Shown: positions 29,685 through 38,984, numbered from the stretch's first letter. The stretch is 64,000 nt of DNA from Pseudomonas grandcourensis (GCF_039909015.1 NZ_CP150919.1:4564501-4628500), one strand, 5' to 3'. Notes: generated by a model from the letters alone, not told the origin. Numbers and translations: made by a program.

Positions 29685-32600
29685 ATGCCCAAATCTGTTG
29701 ATCGTATTCCGCCTATGCCGCGTATACAGGCACTTGACCCGAAAAACTCCGAACAGAGCTGGGAAAGTGCCTCACAACTGTTGGCCGCGCTCAACGGCGC
29801 GCGCCTGGGTGCCTGGTATTGGGACATCGAGCGCGGGCAGATCAGCTGGTCCCGGGGCACACAGGCGCTGTTCGGCTTCGACCCCCGCAAACCGTTGCCT
29901 TCGGACCTGGAATACCTTGACCTGCTGCCCCCGGAGGATCGCGCGAAAACCCTTCGCGCATTCCATGCGGTCATCGCTGGCGCGCCACTGGAGCAAGCGA
30001 TGCATCACCGCATCCGCTGGCCCGATGGCAGCCTGCACTGGCTGGAAATCAACGGCAGCCTATTGCCGGACAAGCACGGCAGGCCACGGATGATCGGCGT
30101 TATCCGCGAGATTACCCACCAGCGCCAGCGCGAACAGGCGTTAAGCAGCTCGGAAAAACGCTTCGCCACCCTGTTTCACCTGTGCCCGAACATGGTCCTG
30201 CTGACCCGCCAGGAAGACGGCCTGATCTCCGAAGCCAACCAGTATTTCGAAAGCCTGTTCGGCTGGCCGGTGCAAAACGCGATCGGCCGCACCACCCTGG
30301 AGCTGGGCCTGTGGGTACATCCCGAGCAACGGGACGAACTGGTCAAGGCCACTAAAGCCAAAGGCGACCTGGTCAGCATGGAAGTGCAGTTTCGCGCCAG
30401 CAATGGCCAGATCCACGACGGCATCCTCAGTGCGCAAAAGGTCGAGCTCGAAGGCCAGCCCTATCTACTGAGCACCTTCCTTGACACCACCGAACGCAAA
30501 GTCGCCGAACAGGCCCTCAAGGACAGCCAGGAACGCCTCGACCTGGCCCTGGACTCGGCGCAACTCGGCACCTGGGACTGGCACATTCCCAGCGGCATGC
30601 TCTACGGATCGGCACGGGCCGCCCAACTGCACGGCCTGGACGCCAAACCTTTCCACGAGTCCTTCGACGAGTTCTTCGAAGGCGTGCCCGGCGAAGAACG
30701 CGACACCATGCGCGACGCTTACCGCAGCCTGCGTGAAGGCCCGGCCGGCAACTACCAATTGACCTACCGCGTGCAATTGCCCGACGGCAGCTCGCGCTAC
30801 CTGGAAAGCCGTGCCCGCCTCTACCGTGATGACAGCGGCGTGCCAGTGCGCATGGCCGGCACATTGCTCGACATCACCGACCAGGTGGAGCGCGAACAAC
30901 GGCTGGTGGCCTCCGAAGAAAAATTCGCCACGCTATTCCAGGTCAGCCCCGATCCGATCTGCGTCACCCGCCAGGACTCCGGCCAGTTCATTGAAATCAA
31001 CTCCAGCTTCACCCAGACCTTCGGCTGGAGCACCGCCGACGTGATCGGCCGCAGCGCCGACGAAATCGGCCTGTGGGACGCCTCGGCGAAAAGCCTGCGA
31101 CGGATCGAACAAGTGATCCGCGAACAAGGCCTGAACAACGTGGCCATTCTGGTCCAGCACAAGGACGGACAGGTCTTGACCTGCGTGATTTCCAGCCGTC
31201 AGATCAGCGTCGGCGACCAGCCCTGCATCGTCACCACGCTGCGTGACATCACCCAGCAACAACGCTCGGAAGCGGCGCTCAAGGCCAGTGAGGAGAAATT
31301 CGCCAAGGCCTTCCACTCCAGCCCCGACGCCATCACCATCACCGAACGCGATACCGGACGCTATCTGGAGGTCAACGACGGTTTCTGCCGCCTGACCGGC
31401 TACCGCGCCGAGGAAGTGGTGGGCCGCACGGTGTACCAGGTCGGGATCTGGGCTGAAGAAAAACAACGCTCGGCGCTGCTGGCTGAATTGCAGATCAAGG
31501 GCCGGGTTCATCACCAGGAAATGCTCGGGCGCAACAAGCTCGGCGAACTGCTCACCGTCGAAGTCTCGGTGGAACCGATCACCCTCAACGAAACCGCCTG
31601 CCTGCTGCTGACCGCACGAGACGTCAGCCTGCTGAAAAACGCCGAAGCGCAGATCCGCCACCTGGCCTACCACGACCCACTGACCAACCTGCCCAACCGC
31701 GCCTTGCTGATGGACCGCCTGAGCCAGCAGATCGCCTTGCTCAAACGGCATAACCTGCGCGGCGCGCTGATGTTCCTCGACCTCGACCACTTCAAGCACA
31801 TCAACGACTCCCTCGGGCACCCGGTGGGCGATACCGTGCTGAAAATCATTACCGCGCGCCTGGAAGCCAGCGTGCGCATGGAGGACACCGTTGCGCGCCT
31901 GGGCGGTGACGAATTCGTGGTATTGCTCAGCGGCCTCGAAGGCTCGCGCAGCGAGGTCAGCGAACAGGTTCGCGAAGTGGCCGACACCATCCGCGAGTTG
32001 CTGTCCGAACCAATGTTCCTCGACGGCCAGCGCCTGCAAGTGACACCCAGCATCGGCATTGCCCTGATCCCCGATCACGGTTCGACCCCGACCGACCTGC
32101 TCAAACGCGCCGACATCGCGCTTTATCGCGCCAAGGACTCGGGGCGCAATACCGCGCAGATGTACCACAACACCATGCAGAAGGCCGCGAGCGAACGCCT
32201 GCGCATGGAAACCGACCTGCGCCTGGCGCTTTCCCGGGGCGAATTTCGCGTGCATTACCAACCCCAGGTCGACGCCCGGGGCGACCGCATCGTTGGTGCC
32301 GAGGCCCTGGTACGCTGGAATCATCCGGAGCTTGGCGCGCAGTCACCCACCGAGTTCATCAAGGTGCTGGAAGACAGCGGACTGATTCTGGAGGTTGGCA
32401 CCTGGATCCTCGACGAAGCCTGCCAGGCCTTCAAACGATTGATCGACGACGGCCTGGTGAATCCGTACAAGTTCAGCCTGTGCGTGAACATCAGCCCGCG
32501 CCAGTTCCGCCAGAACGACTTCGTCGAACGGATTGAAAACAGCCTGGCCAGCTATGGCCTGCCCTGCTCCCTGTTGAAGCTGGAAATCACCGAAGGCATC

Positions 32601-32963
32601 GTCATCCAGAACCTGGAAGACACCATCAGCAAAATGCGCCGCCTGAAAAAGCTCGGTGTGAGCTTCGCCATGGACGACTTCGGCACCGGCTACTCCTCGC
32701 TGACCTACCTCAAGCGCTTGCCGGTCGACACCCTGAAAATCGACCAGTCATTCATCCGCGACGCCACCAGCGACCCGAACGACGCCGAGATCATCCGCGC
32801 CATCGTCGCCATGGCCCGCAGCCTGGATTTGAAGGTGATTGCCGAAGGGGTGGAAACAGCGGAACAGCTGGAGTTTTTGCAGGGGCTGGAGTGTCACTTC
32901 TACCAGGGGTATTTGCACAGCCAGCCGTTGCCGGTTGAGGAGTTTCAGTTATTGCTCAAATAG
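29685..32963 (+). CDS. Multi-PAS GGDEF/EAL cyclic-di-GMP protein
   Basis: A 1092-residue soluble sensor that may make and degrade c-di-GMP. Five PAS/PAC units are visible (roughly 20-140, 150-270, 275-395, 405-520, 530-650), several starting with a SEEKFAxxF type sequence, then a GGDEF domain (active-site GGDEF near residue 739, RxGGDEFVVLL) and an EAL domain (EALVRW near 871, DDFGTGYSSL near 1000). Both catalytic signatures are intact. No membrane segment is visible, so the signal is cytoplasmic. ATG 29685 has TAAGG seven bases upstream. Confidence 0.92.
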   Translation: MPKSVDRIPPMPRIQALDPKNSEQSWESASQLLAALNGARLGAWYWDIERGQISWSRGTQALFGFDPRKPLPSDLEYLDLLPPEDRAKTLRAFHAVIAGAPLEQAMHHRIRWPDGSLHWLEINGSLLPDKHGRPRMIGVIREITHQRQREQALSSSEKRFATLFHLCPNMVLLTRQEDGLISEANQYFESLFGWPVQNAIGRTTLELGLWVHPEQRDELVKATKAKGDLVSMEVQFRASNGQIHDGILSAQKVELEGQPYLLSTFLDTTERKVAEQALKDSQERLDLALDSAQLGTWDWHIPSGMLYGSARAAQLHGLDAKPFHESFDEFFEGVPGEERDTMRDAYRSLREGPAGNYQLTYRVQLPDGSSRYLESRARLYRDDSGVPVRMAGTLLDITDQVEREQRLVASEEKFATLFQVSPDPICVTRQDSGQFIEINSSFTQTFGWSTADVIGRSADEIGLWDASAKSLRRIEQVIREQGLNNVAILVQHKDGQVLTCVISSRQISVGDQPCIVTTLRDITQQQRSEAALKASEEKFAKAFHSSPDAITITERDTGRYLEVNDGFCRLTGYRAEEVVGRTVYQVGIWAEEKQRSALLAELQIKGRVHHQEMLGRNKLGELLTVEVSVEPITLNETACLLLTARDVSLLKNAEAQIRHLAYHDPLTNLPNRALLMDRLSQQIALLKRHNLRGALMFLDLDHFKHINDSLGHPVGDTVLKIITARLEASVRMEDTVARLGGDEFVVLLSGLEGSRSEVSEQVREVADTIRELLSEPMFLDGQRLQVTPSIGIALIPDHGSTPTDLLKRADIALYRAKDSGRNTAQMYHNTMQKAASERLRMETDLRLALSRGEFRVHYQPQVDARGDRIVGAEALVRWNHPELGAQSPTEFIKVLEDSGLILEVGTWILDEACQAFKRLIDDGLVNPYKFSLCVNISPRQFRQNDFVERIENSLASYGLPCSLLKLEITEGIVIQNLEDTISKMRRLKKLGVSFAMDDFGTGYSSLTYLKRLPVDTLKIDQSFIRDATSDPNDAEIIRAIVAMARSLDLKVIAEGVETAEQLEFLQGLECHFYQGYLHSQPLPVEEFQLLLK

Positions 32964-33111
32964 GCGGTGGGGGGATCATTCTCACTCGCCAACCATCAGG
33001 TGACTTGAATACAGAACAAACCTACACCAGATTAAGAAACGTCTGATTTATCCCCCTTATCGCCTCACCTAGCGTGCTCGTCCCTGCAGATTACAGAAGG
33101 ACAGATCAGGC

Positions 33112-34581
33112 ATGAGGCGCTATCACATCACCGTCGGGGCCAAAACCACTGCTGACGGCACCGTGCGTACCGGCTGGGACTGCAGCACGATCAATGGCCA
33201 GGCCATGGCCCGCGAAGGCGATGAGGTCGATTGCCCGAAATGCGACAGCACCGGGACGATTGTCTGCGACGGCCCGCGTCTGGTGGATCTGCTGGAGGAG
33301 CGTAACGCCGCTCTGGACGGTGACCTGTGCAAGTGCAAGTGCGACCCCCTGCCACGGCTGATTGCCAACCAGACCCTCAGTTGTCAAGAGATCGAGGGCG
33401 GCTTCGCGCCGCATGCCCGAGCCACCGCCCAACCCACGACGCCGGTCACGCCTCGCCCTTCGACAGCCGAACCTCACCCTTCCGGGTTTACTTCAGCGCC
33501 AAAGACTGCCACGCCTTCCTTCAGCGAACGGCCGGGAACGGTCTGCGAGAACCTCTGGCGCGGCTACCAGCAACGAGTCGAAAACGTCGTGGCGCCGGGT
33601 GGCAGGCTGATCACCGACCCGAAAGCGCGCAACAAAGCAATCAACGCAGCGTACGCGCAGTTGTGGCGTCATGATCAGCGCTTCCAGTGGGCGGGGCTGG
33701 CGGCCTTTGCCTCGAAACAGGTCGGTTGTGGTCTGCTGCATGCGGCCGAATCGATCGACAAGATGCAAGCAGAAGAAGAGGCAATGCAGCAATTGAGGGA
33801 AAGTTCCCGAAAAGGGCTGGCCGGAATGCTCAGCCCCAGCGAGCGGGAAAAGCGGGCGACGATTCGGGAGTTTGAACAGCGCCAGCGCGACTACGAACAG
33901 GCCAACCGTGACAACCCGATGTGGGGCTTCACCCATTGGGGTGTCGACATTGCGTTGCCCCTCGCGCAACGGATGTACCGGTTCGTGCACGAGATGCTGG
34001 CCATGGGCAATACCACGCTGTTCCTGGATGTGTATCCGCTGCATGTGTTCTATGCGGAGCGGGGGTTGGAGGCGCTTAAGGCTTGTCTGGATTCACGGAA
34101 GAACATCTATGGCACTGGTGAGCATCCGGTGCTGTGGCCGGTCGGGCAGGAAACGCTGAAGTTTGGGACCGATCATGATGAAATCCTCCTGGCCTTCGAA
34201 GCGATTGAGGCTGGCAATATCGCGCAAAGTGTCGCGTTTCTTGCAACGCACGAGCAGGTCAATATTTTGCAACCGGCGATGTACGATGACACTGGACTGA
34301 AATGGTTGCTGCGCGGTAACCATTTCTCCTACGTCACCAACCTTCCTTCCGGGGCTGCTCAGGCCATTGAACTGACCCTGGCCAGCCAGTGCCGTCCCGT
34401 CGAGGACAGACGCACCATTGGGTTTAGCAACTTTCCCTTCGCGGACCTGGCCGACGTCGAGCGGCGCATGGCCTTCGTGCTCAAGGCCGCGGCGCAGTTT
34501 GACGATCTGCTGCATAGCGACCAGCGCGATCGGATTGAGCAGTCGATTCGGGAGATCGCTCTAAGTGGAGGAGTGCGATGA
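33112..34581 (+). CDS. PAAR-domain protein, putative type VI secretion effector
   Basis: A 489-residue protein. The N-terminal about 95 residues follow the PAAR pattern that sharpens the tip of the type VI spike: GQAMAREGDEVDCPKC (Cys41, Cys44), TGTIVCDG (Cys52), and a Cys-rich end CKCKC at residues 73-77 that may bind metal. A Pro/Thr-rich linker (about 100-145) leads to a 340-residue C-terminal domain. Its middle (NTTLFLDVYPLHVFYAERG) and the region around residues 165-220 recall DUF2515 proteins, a match made from memory and not checked. No catalytic motif is obvious. The next gene overlaps by four bases and looks like immunity. No other T6SS genes are in the window. Confidence 0.75.
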   Translation: MRRYHITVGAKTTADGTVRTGWDCSTINGQAMAREGDEVDCPKCDSTGTIVCDGPRLVDLLEERNAALDGDLCKCKCDPLPRLIANQTLSCQEIEGGFAPHARATAQPTTPVTPRPSTAEPHPSGFTSAPKTATPSFSERPGTVCENLWRGYQQRVENVVAPGGRLITDPKARNKAINAAYAQLWRHDQRFQWAGLAAFASKQVGCGLLHAAESIDKMQAEEEAMQQLRESSRKGLAGMLSPSEREKRATIREFEQRQRDYEQANRDNPMWGFTHWGVDIALPLAQRMYRFVHEMLAMGNTTLFLDVYPLHVFYAERGLEALKACLDSRKNIYGTGEHPVLWPVGQETLKFGTDHDEILLAFEAIEAGNIAQSVAFLATHEQVNILQPAMYDDTGLKWLLRGNHFSYVTNLPSGAAQAIELTLASQCRPVEDRRTIGFSNFPFADLADVERRMAFVLKAAAQFDDLLHSDQRDRIEQSIREIALSGGVR

Positions 34582-35192
34582 GTCTGTTGCATCGTTTAGG
34601 CTGGCGCCGCAACTTCTCGTTGCTGGCAGTCGCGGCCCTCCTGACAGCAGCGGCAATTCAAGTCCTGTCGGATGAACCGGAAATCGCCCTACTCATTGGC
34701 GAGCCTTACGAGGCTATGCGTCAGCGCTCCAGCGCGGCCATCGGTCCGGCTATTCCCGGGCAGGTGTCGTTCAACATTCCAAAGACCGATGCCCGTCTGC
34801 GTTTCATGGATCCCGAGTACAGTTTTATAACCCCGCTAGCCAGCTTTTTTACGATTATTTATAACAAAGAGGTGATCAACAGCGTCCGCATGTCCCCGCA
34901 AATCGAGCCACTACTGCTCGACGACACCCTCAAGGTCGTACTTGATCTGCAAGAGCAATGGCGTAAAGCCGGCTGGGTACCCATCCGGCTCAAGGACTAC
35001 CCATCGTTCGCCGACACCTCGCAATGGCGAGCCCAACTGCGCGACGTCAACAAAGGCGGTACAGCCTACTGGCGAGCCGGTGACAAGTACCAACTGATGC
35101 TGGTGGTCAGTCGCTTCAGGGACAACAAGCGTCCCACCGAGGAACGCTACCTCATCACATTGGGAATCCACCGATCACGGGGCGTGCAATGA
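34578..35192 (+). CDS. Putative immunity protein of the PAAR effector
   Basis: A 204-residue protein with one N-terminal transmembrane or signal-anchor helix (about residues 14-31, NFSLLAVAALLTAAAIQVL) and a soluble domain of about 170 residues. I do not recognise a family. It overlaps the effector stop by four bases (ATGA), the usual effector/immunity coupling. If the helix is an uncleaved anchor, the domain is periplasmic, which would mean that the effector acts there. That is inference from topology and gene order only. Confidence 0.65.
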   Translation: MSLLHRLGWRRNFSLLAVAALLTAAAIQVLSDEPEIALLIGEPYEAMRQRSSAAIGPAIPGQVSFNIPKTDARLRFMDPEYSFITPLASFFTIIYNKEVINSVRMSPQIEPLLLDDTLKVVLDLQEQWRKAGWVPIRLKDYPSFADTSQWRAQLRDVNKGGTAYWRAGDKYQLMLVVSRFRDNKRPTEERYLITLGIHRSRGVQ

Positions 35193-35210
35193 GTCTGTTG
35201 CAGTGCATGG
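35189..35210 (+). pseudogene. Start of a truncated second immunity-gene copy
   Basis: The sequence ATGAGTCTGTTGCA at 35189-35202 is identical to the start of the immunity gene (34578-34591), and it overlaps the previous stop in the same ATGA manner. After that the similarity ends, and the frame runs only into the ibpA region. I read this as the left junction of a lost duplicate. Confidence 0.55.
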
Positions 35211-35224
35211 GGGCTGAACTTGAG

Positions 35225-35255
35225 TCAAAAAAAGACCCCGACAAGTCGGGGTCTT
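35225..35255 (-). terminator. Intrinsic terminator of ibpA
   Basis: An 11-bp stem AAGACCCCGAC/GTCGGGGTCTT with a two-base loop, followed by TTTTTTT on the minus strand. Confidence 0.88.
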
Positions 35256-35307
35256 CTGGTGTCGGTCGGCTGAGTGACGCTCACTCAGCCCGACCTTTGA
35301 CTATGAC

Positions 35308-35754
35308 TCAGTGTTGCAGAGCATTATTCTGCGTGCCGTTGATCGGGATGCGCTTGGCTTTCGCCTCTTCCGGAACCACGCGCAGCAGGTCGATACTCAA
35401 CAGACCGTTGCTCAGGCCGGCAGCCTTGATCTCGATGTGGTCCGCCAGACGGAAGGACAGTTTGAAGGCACGTTGCGCAATGCCCTGATACAGATAAGTG
35501 ACGTCTTCGTTCGCGTCGCGTTTACCGCCACTGATGGTCAGCACACCTTTCTCGACTTCGAGTTCCAGATCTTCTTCCTGGAAACCGGCCGCGGCAATCA
35601 CGATGCGGTATTGATCGTCGCCGTGTTTCTCCACGTTATAGGGTGGATAGCTGCTGCCTGGCTCGTTGCGCAGGGCGGTTTCGAACAGGTCGTTGAAACG
35701 GTCGAAACCTACCGAGGAACGGAACAGTGGGGCCAGGGATAATGTAGTAGCCAT
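35308..35754 (-). CDS. ibpA: Small heat-shock protein (Hsp20/IbpA family)
   Basis: A 148-residue holdase that binds unfolding proteins on heat shock and hands them to DnaK/ClpB. The alpha-crystallin domain (about 35-130) includes YRIVIAAAGFQEEDLELEV and FKLSFRLADHIEIKAAGLSNGLL, and the I-x-I-type end is IPINGT. The start MATTLSLAPLFRSSVGFDRF is typical. Regulation is unusually clear: a sigma-32 promoter and an RNA thermometer-like leader precede the gene. Confidence 0.95.
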   Translation of the reverse strand: MATTLSLAPLFRSSVGFDRFNDLFETALRNEPGSSYPPYNVEKHGDDQYRIVIAAAGFQEEDLELEVEKGVLTISGGKRDANEDVTYLYQGIAQRAFKLSFRLADHIEIKAAGLSNGLLSIDLLRVVPEEAKAKRIPINGTQNNALQH

Positions 35755-35784
35755 GATGCAAATCTCCTGAAAACAATCAGCAAG
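35755..35784 (-). promoter_or_regulatory. ROSE-type RNA thermometer in the ibpA leader
   Basis: Minus-strand leader reads TTGCTGATTGTTTTCAGGAG just before the ATG. The TTGCTGA segment can pair with TTCAGGAG, so the AGGAG Shine-Dalgarno is sequestered, with a central G-G opposition as in ROSE elements. The upstream leader (to about 35822) contains further GC-rich stems. This suggests heat-induced translation. Confidence 0.75.
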
Positions 35785-35826
35785 GTTTTTTGTCTCCGCG
35801 ACCCGAATTCGGCATCGCGTAATCCT

Positions 35827-35855
35827 TAAATAGGGACCGCTGATTGCATTTCAAG
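35827..35855 (-). promoter_or_regulatory. Sigma-32 (heat-shock) promoter of ibpA
   Basis: Minus strand: -35 CTTGAAA (35855-35849), 13-base spacer, -10 CCCTATTTA (35835-35827), a close match to the sigma-32 consensus. Confidence 0.85.
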
Positions 35856-35886
35856 AGGTTATTTTCAGCTTTTTTTACAACAAGTT

Positions 35887-36846
35887 TCAGGCCGCTTCCG
35901 CCACGGGCAGACCCAGCAAATGCGAGACGTTATCCAGCTCAGTCTCACGGCGCAGCACGGTGAAAAGCTCAACCGCCTCGGGATAATTGCGGGTCAACAT
36001 CGCCAGCCATTGTTTCAGGCGGCCCGGTGACTGGCGTGGCGTCATCTGTGCCTTGGCTTGCAGCCAGAAGTCCTGGATCAACGGCAGCAACTCGGCCCAG
36101 GTCATCTCGACGACCTCCTCCCCGGCCCGCGCTGCGGCGATCTGCCGGGCAAGGTCCGGACGCGAAACCAGGCCGCGACCGAGCATGATGTCTTCCACGC
36201 CGCTGATCTCGCGGCAGCGACGCCAGTCTTCGACGCTCCAGATGTCGCCATTGGCGAACACCGGCACCTTGACCACGTCCTGCACGCGTGGAATCCACTC
36301 CCAGTGCGCCGGCGGCTTGTAGCCGTCGACCTTGGTCCGCGCGTGCACCACGATATGTTCGGCGCCGCCTTCGGCCAAGGCCGTGGCACACACCAGCGAA
36401 CCGTCCGGGCTGTCGAAGCCCAGGCGCATCTTGGCGGTGACTGGAATGTGCGCGGGAACGGCACGACGGACGTGCTCGACAATCTGGTTGAGCAGCTCAG
36501 GCTCCTTGAGCAATACCGCGCCGCCACGGGATTTATTGACGGTCTTGGCTGGACAGCCGAAGTTCAGGTCGATCACTTCGGAACCCAGCTCGCAGGCCAG
36601 CGCGGCATTTTCCGCCAGGCACACCGGGTCGGAGCCGAGCAGTTGCACACGCAGCGGCACGCCGGAGGCTGTCCGGGCACCGTTGAGCAACTCCGGGCCG
36701 AACTTGTGGAAATAGGCAGGTGTGAGCAACTGGTCGTTGACCCGAATGAACTCGGTCACGCACCAGTCAATACCACCCACGCGGGTCAGCACATCGCGCA
36801 GGATGTCGTCGACCAACCCCTCCATGGGCGCCAAAGCAATTTGCAT
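35887..36846 (-). CDS. dusC: tRNA-dihydrouridine(16) synthase
   Basis: A 319-residue FMN enzyme that reduces U16 in tRNA. The start [14 protein letters not shown] is the Dus flavin-binding opening, and the catalytic Cys is in [16 protein letters not shown]. The C-terminal helical domain ends near [17 protein letters not shown]. The DusC rather than DusA/DusB assignment follows from the N-terminal sequence and length; it is inferred. ATG 36846 chosen because the upstream alternative adds only three codons. Confidence 0.9.
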   Translation of the reverse strand: MQIALAPMEGLVDDILRDVLTRVGGIDWCVTEFIRVNDQLLTPAYFHKFGPELLNGARTASGVPLRVQLLGSDPVCLAENAALACELGSEVIDLNFGCPAKTVNKSRGGAVLLKEPELLNQIVEHVRRAVPAHIPVTAKMRLGFDSPDGSLVCATALAEGGAEHIVVHARTKVDGYKPPAHWEWIPRVQDVVKVPVFANGDIWSVEDWRRCREISGVEDIMLGRGLVSRPDLARQIAAARAGEEVVEMTWAELLPLIQDFWLQAKAQMTPRQSPGRLKQWLAMLTRNYPEAVELFTVLRRETELDNVSHLLGLPVAEAA

Positions 36847-36921
36847 GAAAAACACACTCGAGGAAAAACGTGCGGCAGTTTACTGGATTGCGCGGAGAAT
36901 CTGCAGAACATCGCGACCACC

Positions 36922-36949
36922 TGTGGGAGCGAGCAGGCTCGCTCCCACA
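36922..36949. repeat. REP-type palindrome
   Basis: TGTGGGAGCGAGC (36922-36934) and its exact reverse complement (36937-36949) with a two-base loop, between dusC and the thioesterase gene. Confidence 0.85.
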
Positions 36950-36954
36950 TGAGA

Positions 36955-37404
36955 TCAGGGTTGCACCAACTCCTGCGCCCGGATCGCCGGGCCATAGCCC
37001 TCGATGAACTCTACTGGCATGCGCTTGGGCTTGCCGGTAGACAGTTCGATGCAGACGAACGTGGTCTGCGCGCGCAATAGCGTGGTGTTGTCGCTGGGGC
37101 GGATCAGCTGGAAGTGTCGGGTCATTTTCAGGCGCTGATCCCAATCGACGATCCAGGTCGCCAATTGCAACTCATCATCCTCATAGGCTGCCGCCAGGTA
37201 ATCGATCTCGTGCCGCACCACCGCCATCGCCCGGTCCAGCCGCCGATATTCGACCAGGTCCAGGCCAAGGCGCTGGGAGTGGCGCCAGGCACAGCGTTCG
37301 AGCCAGGTCACGTAGACCGCGTTGTTCGCGTGCCCCAGCCCGTCAATGTCCTCGGCGCTCACTTGCAGATCAATGATGAACGGCGTTTCCCGATCCCAGC
37401 CCAT
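36955..37404 (-). CDS. Acyl-CoA thioesterase (4HBT hot-dog family)
   Basis: A 149-residue hot-dog-fold enzyme of the YbgC/FadM type that hydrolyses acyl-CoA. The family motif GHANNAVYVTWLERC (around residues 24-38) contains the residues that position the catalytic Asp/Asn, and the fold ends with an RMPVEFI-type segment. The substrate chain is not predictable from sequence. Same strand as the hydrolase and dusC, 49 bases downstream of the hydrolase stop. Confidence 0.85.
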   Translation of the reverse strand: MGWDRETPFIIDLQVSAEDIDGLGHANNAVYVTWLERCAWRHSQRLGLDLVEYRRLDRAMAVVRHEIDYLAAAYEDDELQLATWIVDWDQRLKMTRHFQLIRPSDNTTLLRAQTTFVCIELSTGKPKRMPVEFIEGYGPAIRAQELVQP

Positions 37405-37453
37405 GCCCGACTCCCTGGTCAGATAATTTAGACCGGGGCAGTGTAACGGAAGC

Positions 37454-38287
37454 TCAGGCGGATTGGCGTGATTGCAAACTGCGCCCGGCCAGCAGTGATA
37501 TCACGCCATCAATCACCCGCGGGTCGGCCAGCACTCGCTGATGACCACCGTCTTTCAAACGCAACAAGCGGCTGTCGAACCAGGCTTCGTGAATCAGCTG
37601 GGATTCCTTCACAGAGACGAGGTTGTCGTCTTCGGCGTGGACAATCAGGCCGGGCATGTCGAGTTGATAGTGCGCGACATCCAGCGTCGCGGCTCGCATG
37701 CCGACGTCTTGCTCGACCTGGCGAATGAACGCCGAGCGGGCCTTCGGTGGCAGCCCGACATAGCGGGCAAAACCACGCAACACGCCGAGAATCCGCGCCG
37801 GAGCGGCAATGGTGACCAGGGTTTCGGTGCGCAAGCCCAACTGGACCGCGAGCATCGCACTAGCGCCGCCCATGGAGTGGCCGATGACCGCTTGCAGGGG
37901 TGGCAGTTCGGCGGCCGCTTCAAGCATGGCCCGGGCGAACAGCACCACATTCGCCTCACTGCCCGGCGAGCGACCATGGGCCGGACCATCCAGGGCCACG
38001 ACCGAGTAACCGGTATCGACCAGCGCGGTGATGAGGCTGGCAAACTGCGTCGGCCGCCCTTCCCAACCATGCATCAGCAAGACTGCCGGGCCCTGGCCCC
38101 AGCGCAAGGCCGAGAGGCCGAAACGCAGGGTGATCCGCTCGGACTTGGCCAACAGTGGCAGCTCCCAGTCACGCAGCGGCAGATCCCGTGGCGTCATGAA
38201 CGCCTGTCGCATTTTGCTTGCGACCAGTTTCGGGGCGAACCAGCCCAAGGTGCCATTAACGCCACGAACCCACTTTAACGCGCTCAT
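37454..38287 (-). CDS. Alpha/beta hydrolase
   Basis: A 277-residue alpha/beta hydrolase. The nucleophile elbow is GHSMGG (Ser near residue 143), the oxyanion region is HGWEGRPTQF, and the catalytic His is probably in DGGHQRVL near the end; the acid lies in VHAEDD. It is a stand-alone esterase-like enzyme of unknown substrate. Twenty-nine bases downstream of a TetR gene on the same strand, so it is probably regulated by it or co-transcribed with it. Confidence 0.85.
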   Translation of the reverse strand: MSALKWVRGVNGTLGWFAPKLVASKMRQAFMTPRDLPLRDWELPLLAKSERITLRFGLSALRWGQGPAVLLMHGWEGRPTQFASLITALVDTGYSVVALDGPAHGRSPGSEANVVLFARAMLEAAAELPPLQAVIGHSMGGASAMLAVQLGLRTETLVTIAAPARILGVLRGFARYVGLPPKARSAFIRQVEQDVGMRAATLDVAHYQLDMPGLIVHAEDDNLVSVKESQLIHEAWFDSRLLRLKDGGHQRVLADPRVIDGVISLLAGRSLQSRQSA

Positions 38288-38316
38288 CGCATTCTCCTCA
38301 GGCCGCAGCCTTCAGG

Positions 38317-38856
38317 TCAACGCACTGCCGATTTGGCGGCGCGCAGTAATCGATCGGACAACTCTCCCGGCCCCAGCGCCCGCGCCAGAGCCAGCCCACC
38401 CACCATCAAGGCCATGTCGGCCAGGGCTTTTTCGGTTTCTTCAGGACTGGCCGCCAACTGCGCGACCATCAATTCCACATGCTCGTTGAGAGCGACACGA
38501 AACGCTTCCGGCAACCGCCCCAGTTCGCCGACCGAAGCCGGGATCGGACAGGCCGATTCGGAGGAATCACGGTGCTTGCGCGACAGATAAAACGCTGCCA
38601 CCAGCGCGCGACGCTCTTCACCGGTCAACTGCGCGTCCATGTCGGCAATCAGGTCGCGACGATGACCGAGCAATTGCCTGAACGCCTCAAGCATCATCGC
38701 GTCCTTGCTTTCGAAGTGGGCGTAGAAGCCGCCGACCGTCAGGCCCGCCGCGCCCATCACTTCGCCCACACTTGGCTCGGCCGGGCCGCGTTGAATCAGC
38801 GCTGCGCTGGCAGCCTTGAGGATGCGTTCTCGGGTTTGAGCTTTTTTATCGTTCAT
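38317..38856 (-). CDS. TetR/AcrR family transcriptional regulator
   Basis: A 179-residue repressor. The N-terminal HTH is ILKAASAALIQRGPAEPSVGEVMGAAGLTVGGFYAHFESKDAM in shortened form (the recognition helix is LTVGGFYAHF, about residues 35-44). The C-terminal ligand domain is diverse. It lies just before the hydrolase, and is likely autoregulatory; the ligand is unknown. An AT-rich stretch upstream (38860-38910, several TTATT runs) could hold its operator. Confidence 0.87.
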   Translation of the reverse strand: MNDKKAQTRERILKAASAALIQRGPAEPSVGEVMGAAGLTVGGFYAHFESKDAMMLEAFRQLLGHRRDLIADMDAQLTGEERRALVAAFYLSRKHRDSSESACPIPASVGELGRLPEAFRVALNEHVELMVAQLAASPEETEKALADMALMVGGLALARALGPGELSDRLLRAAKSAVR

Positions 38857-38984
38857 CGTTGCCTCCGAATATTACGATTGAAATATTATTCTCATAATAA
38901 ATTTTAGCAAGTCATGTGTGTGACCGCTGGTCTGAAGAACAGTTTTTTTGGAAATGGAGGAATTTGGCCAAACGCCAGACAAAC

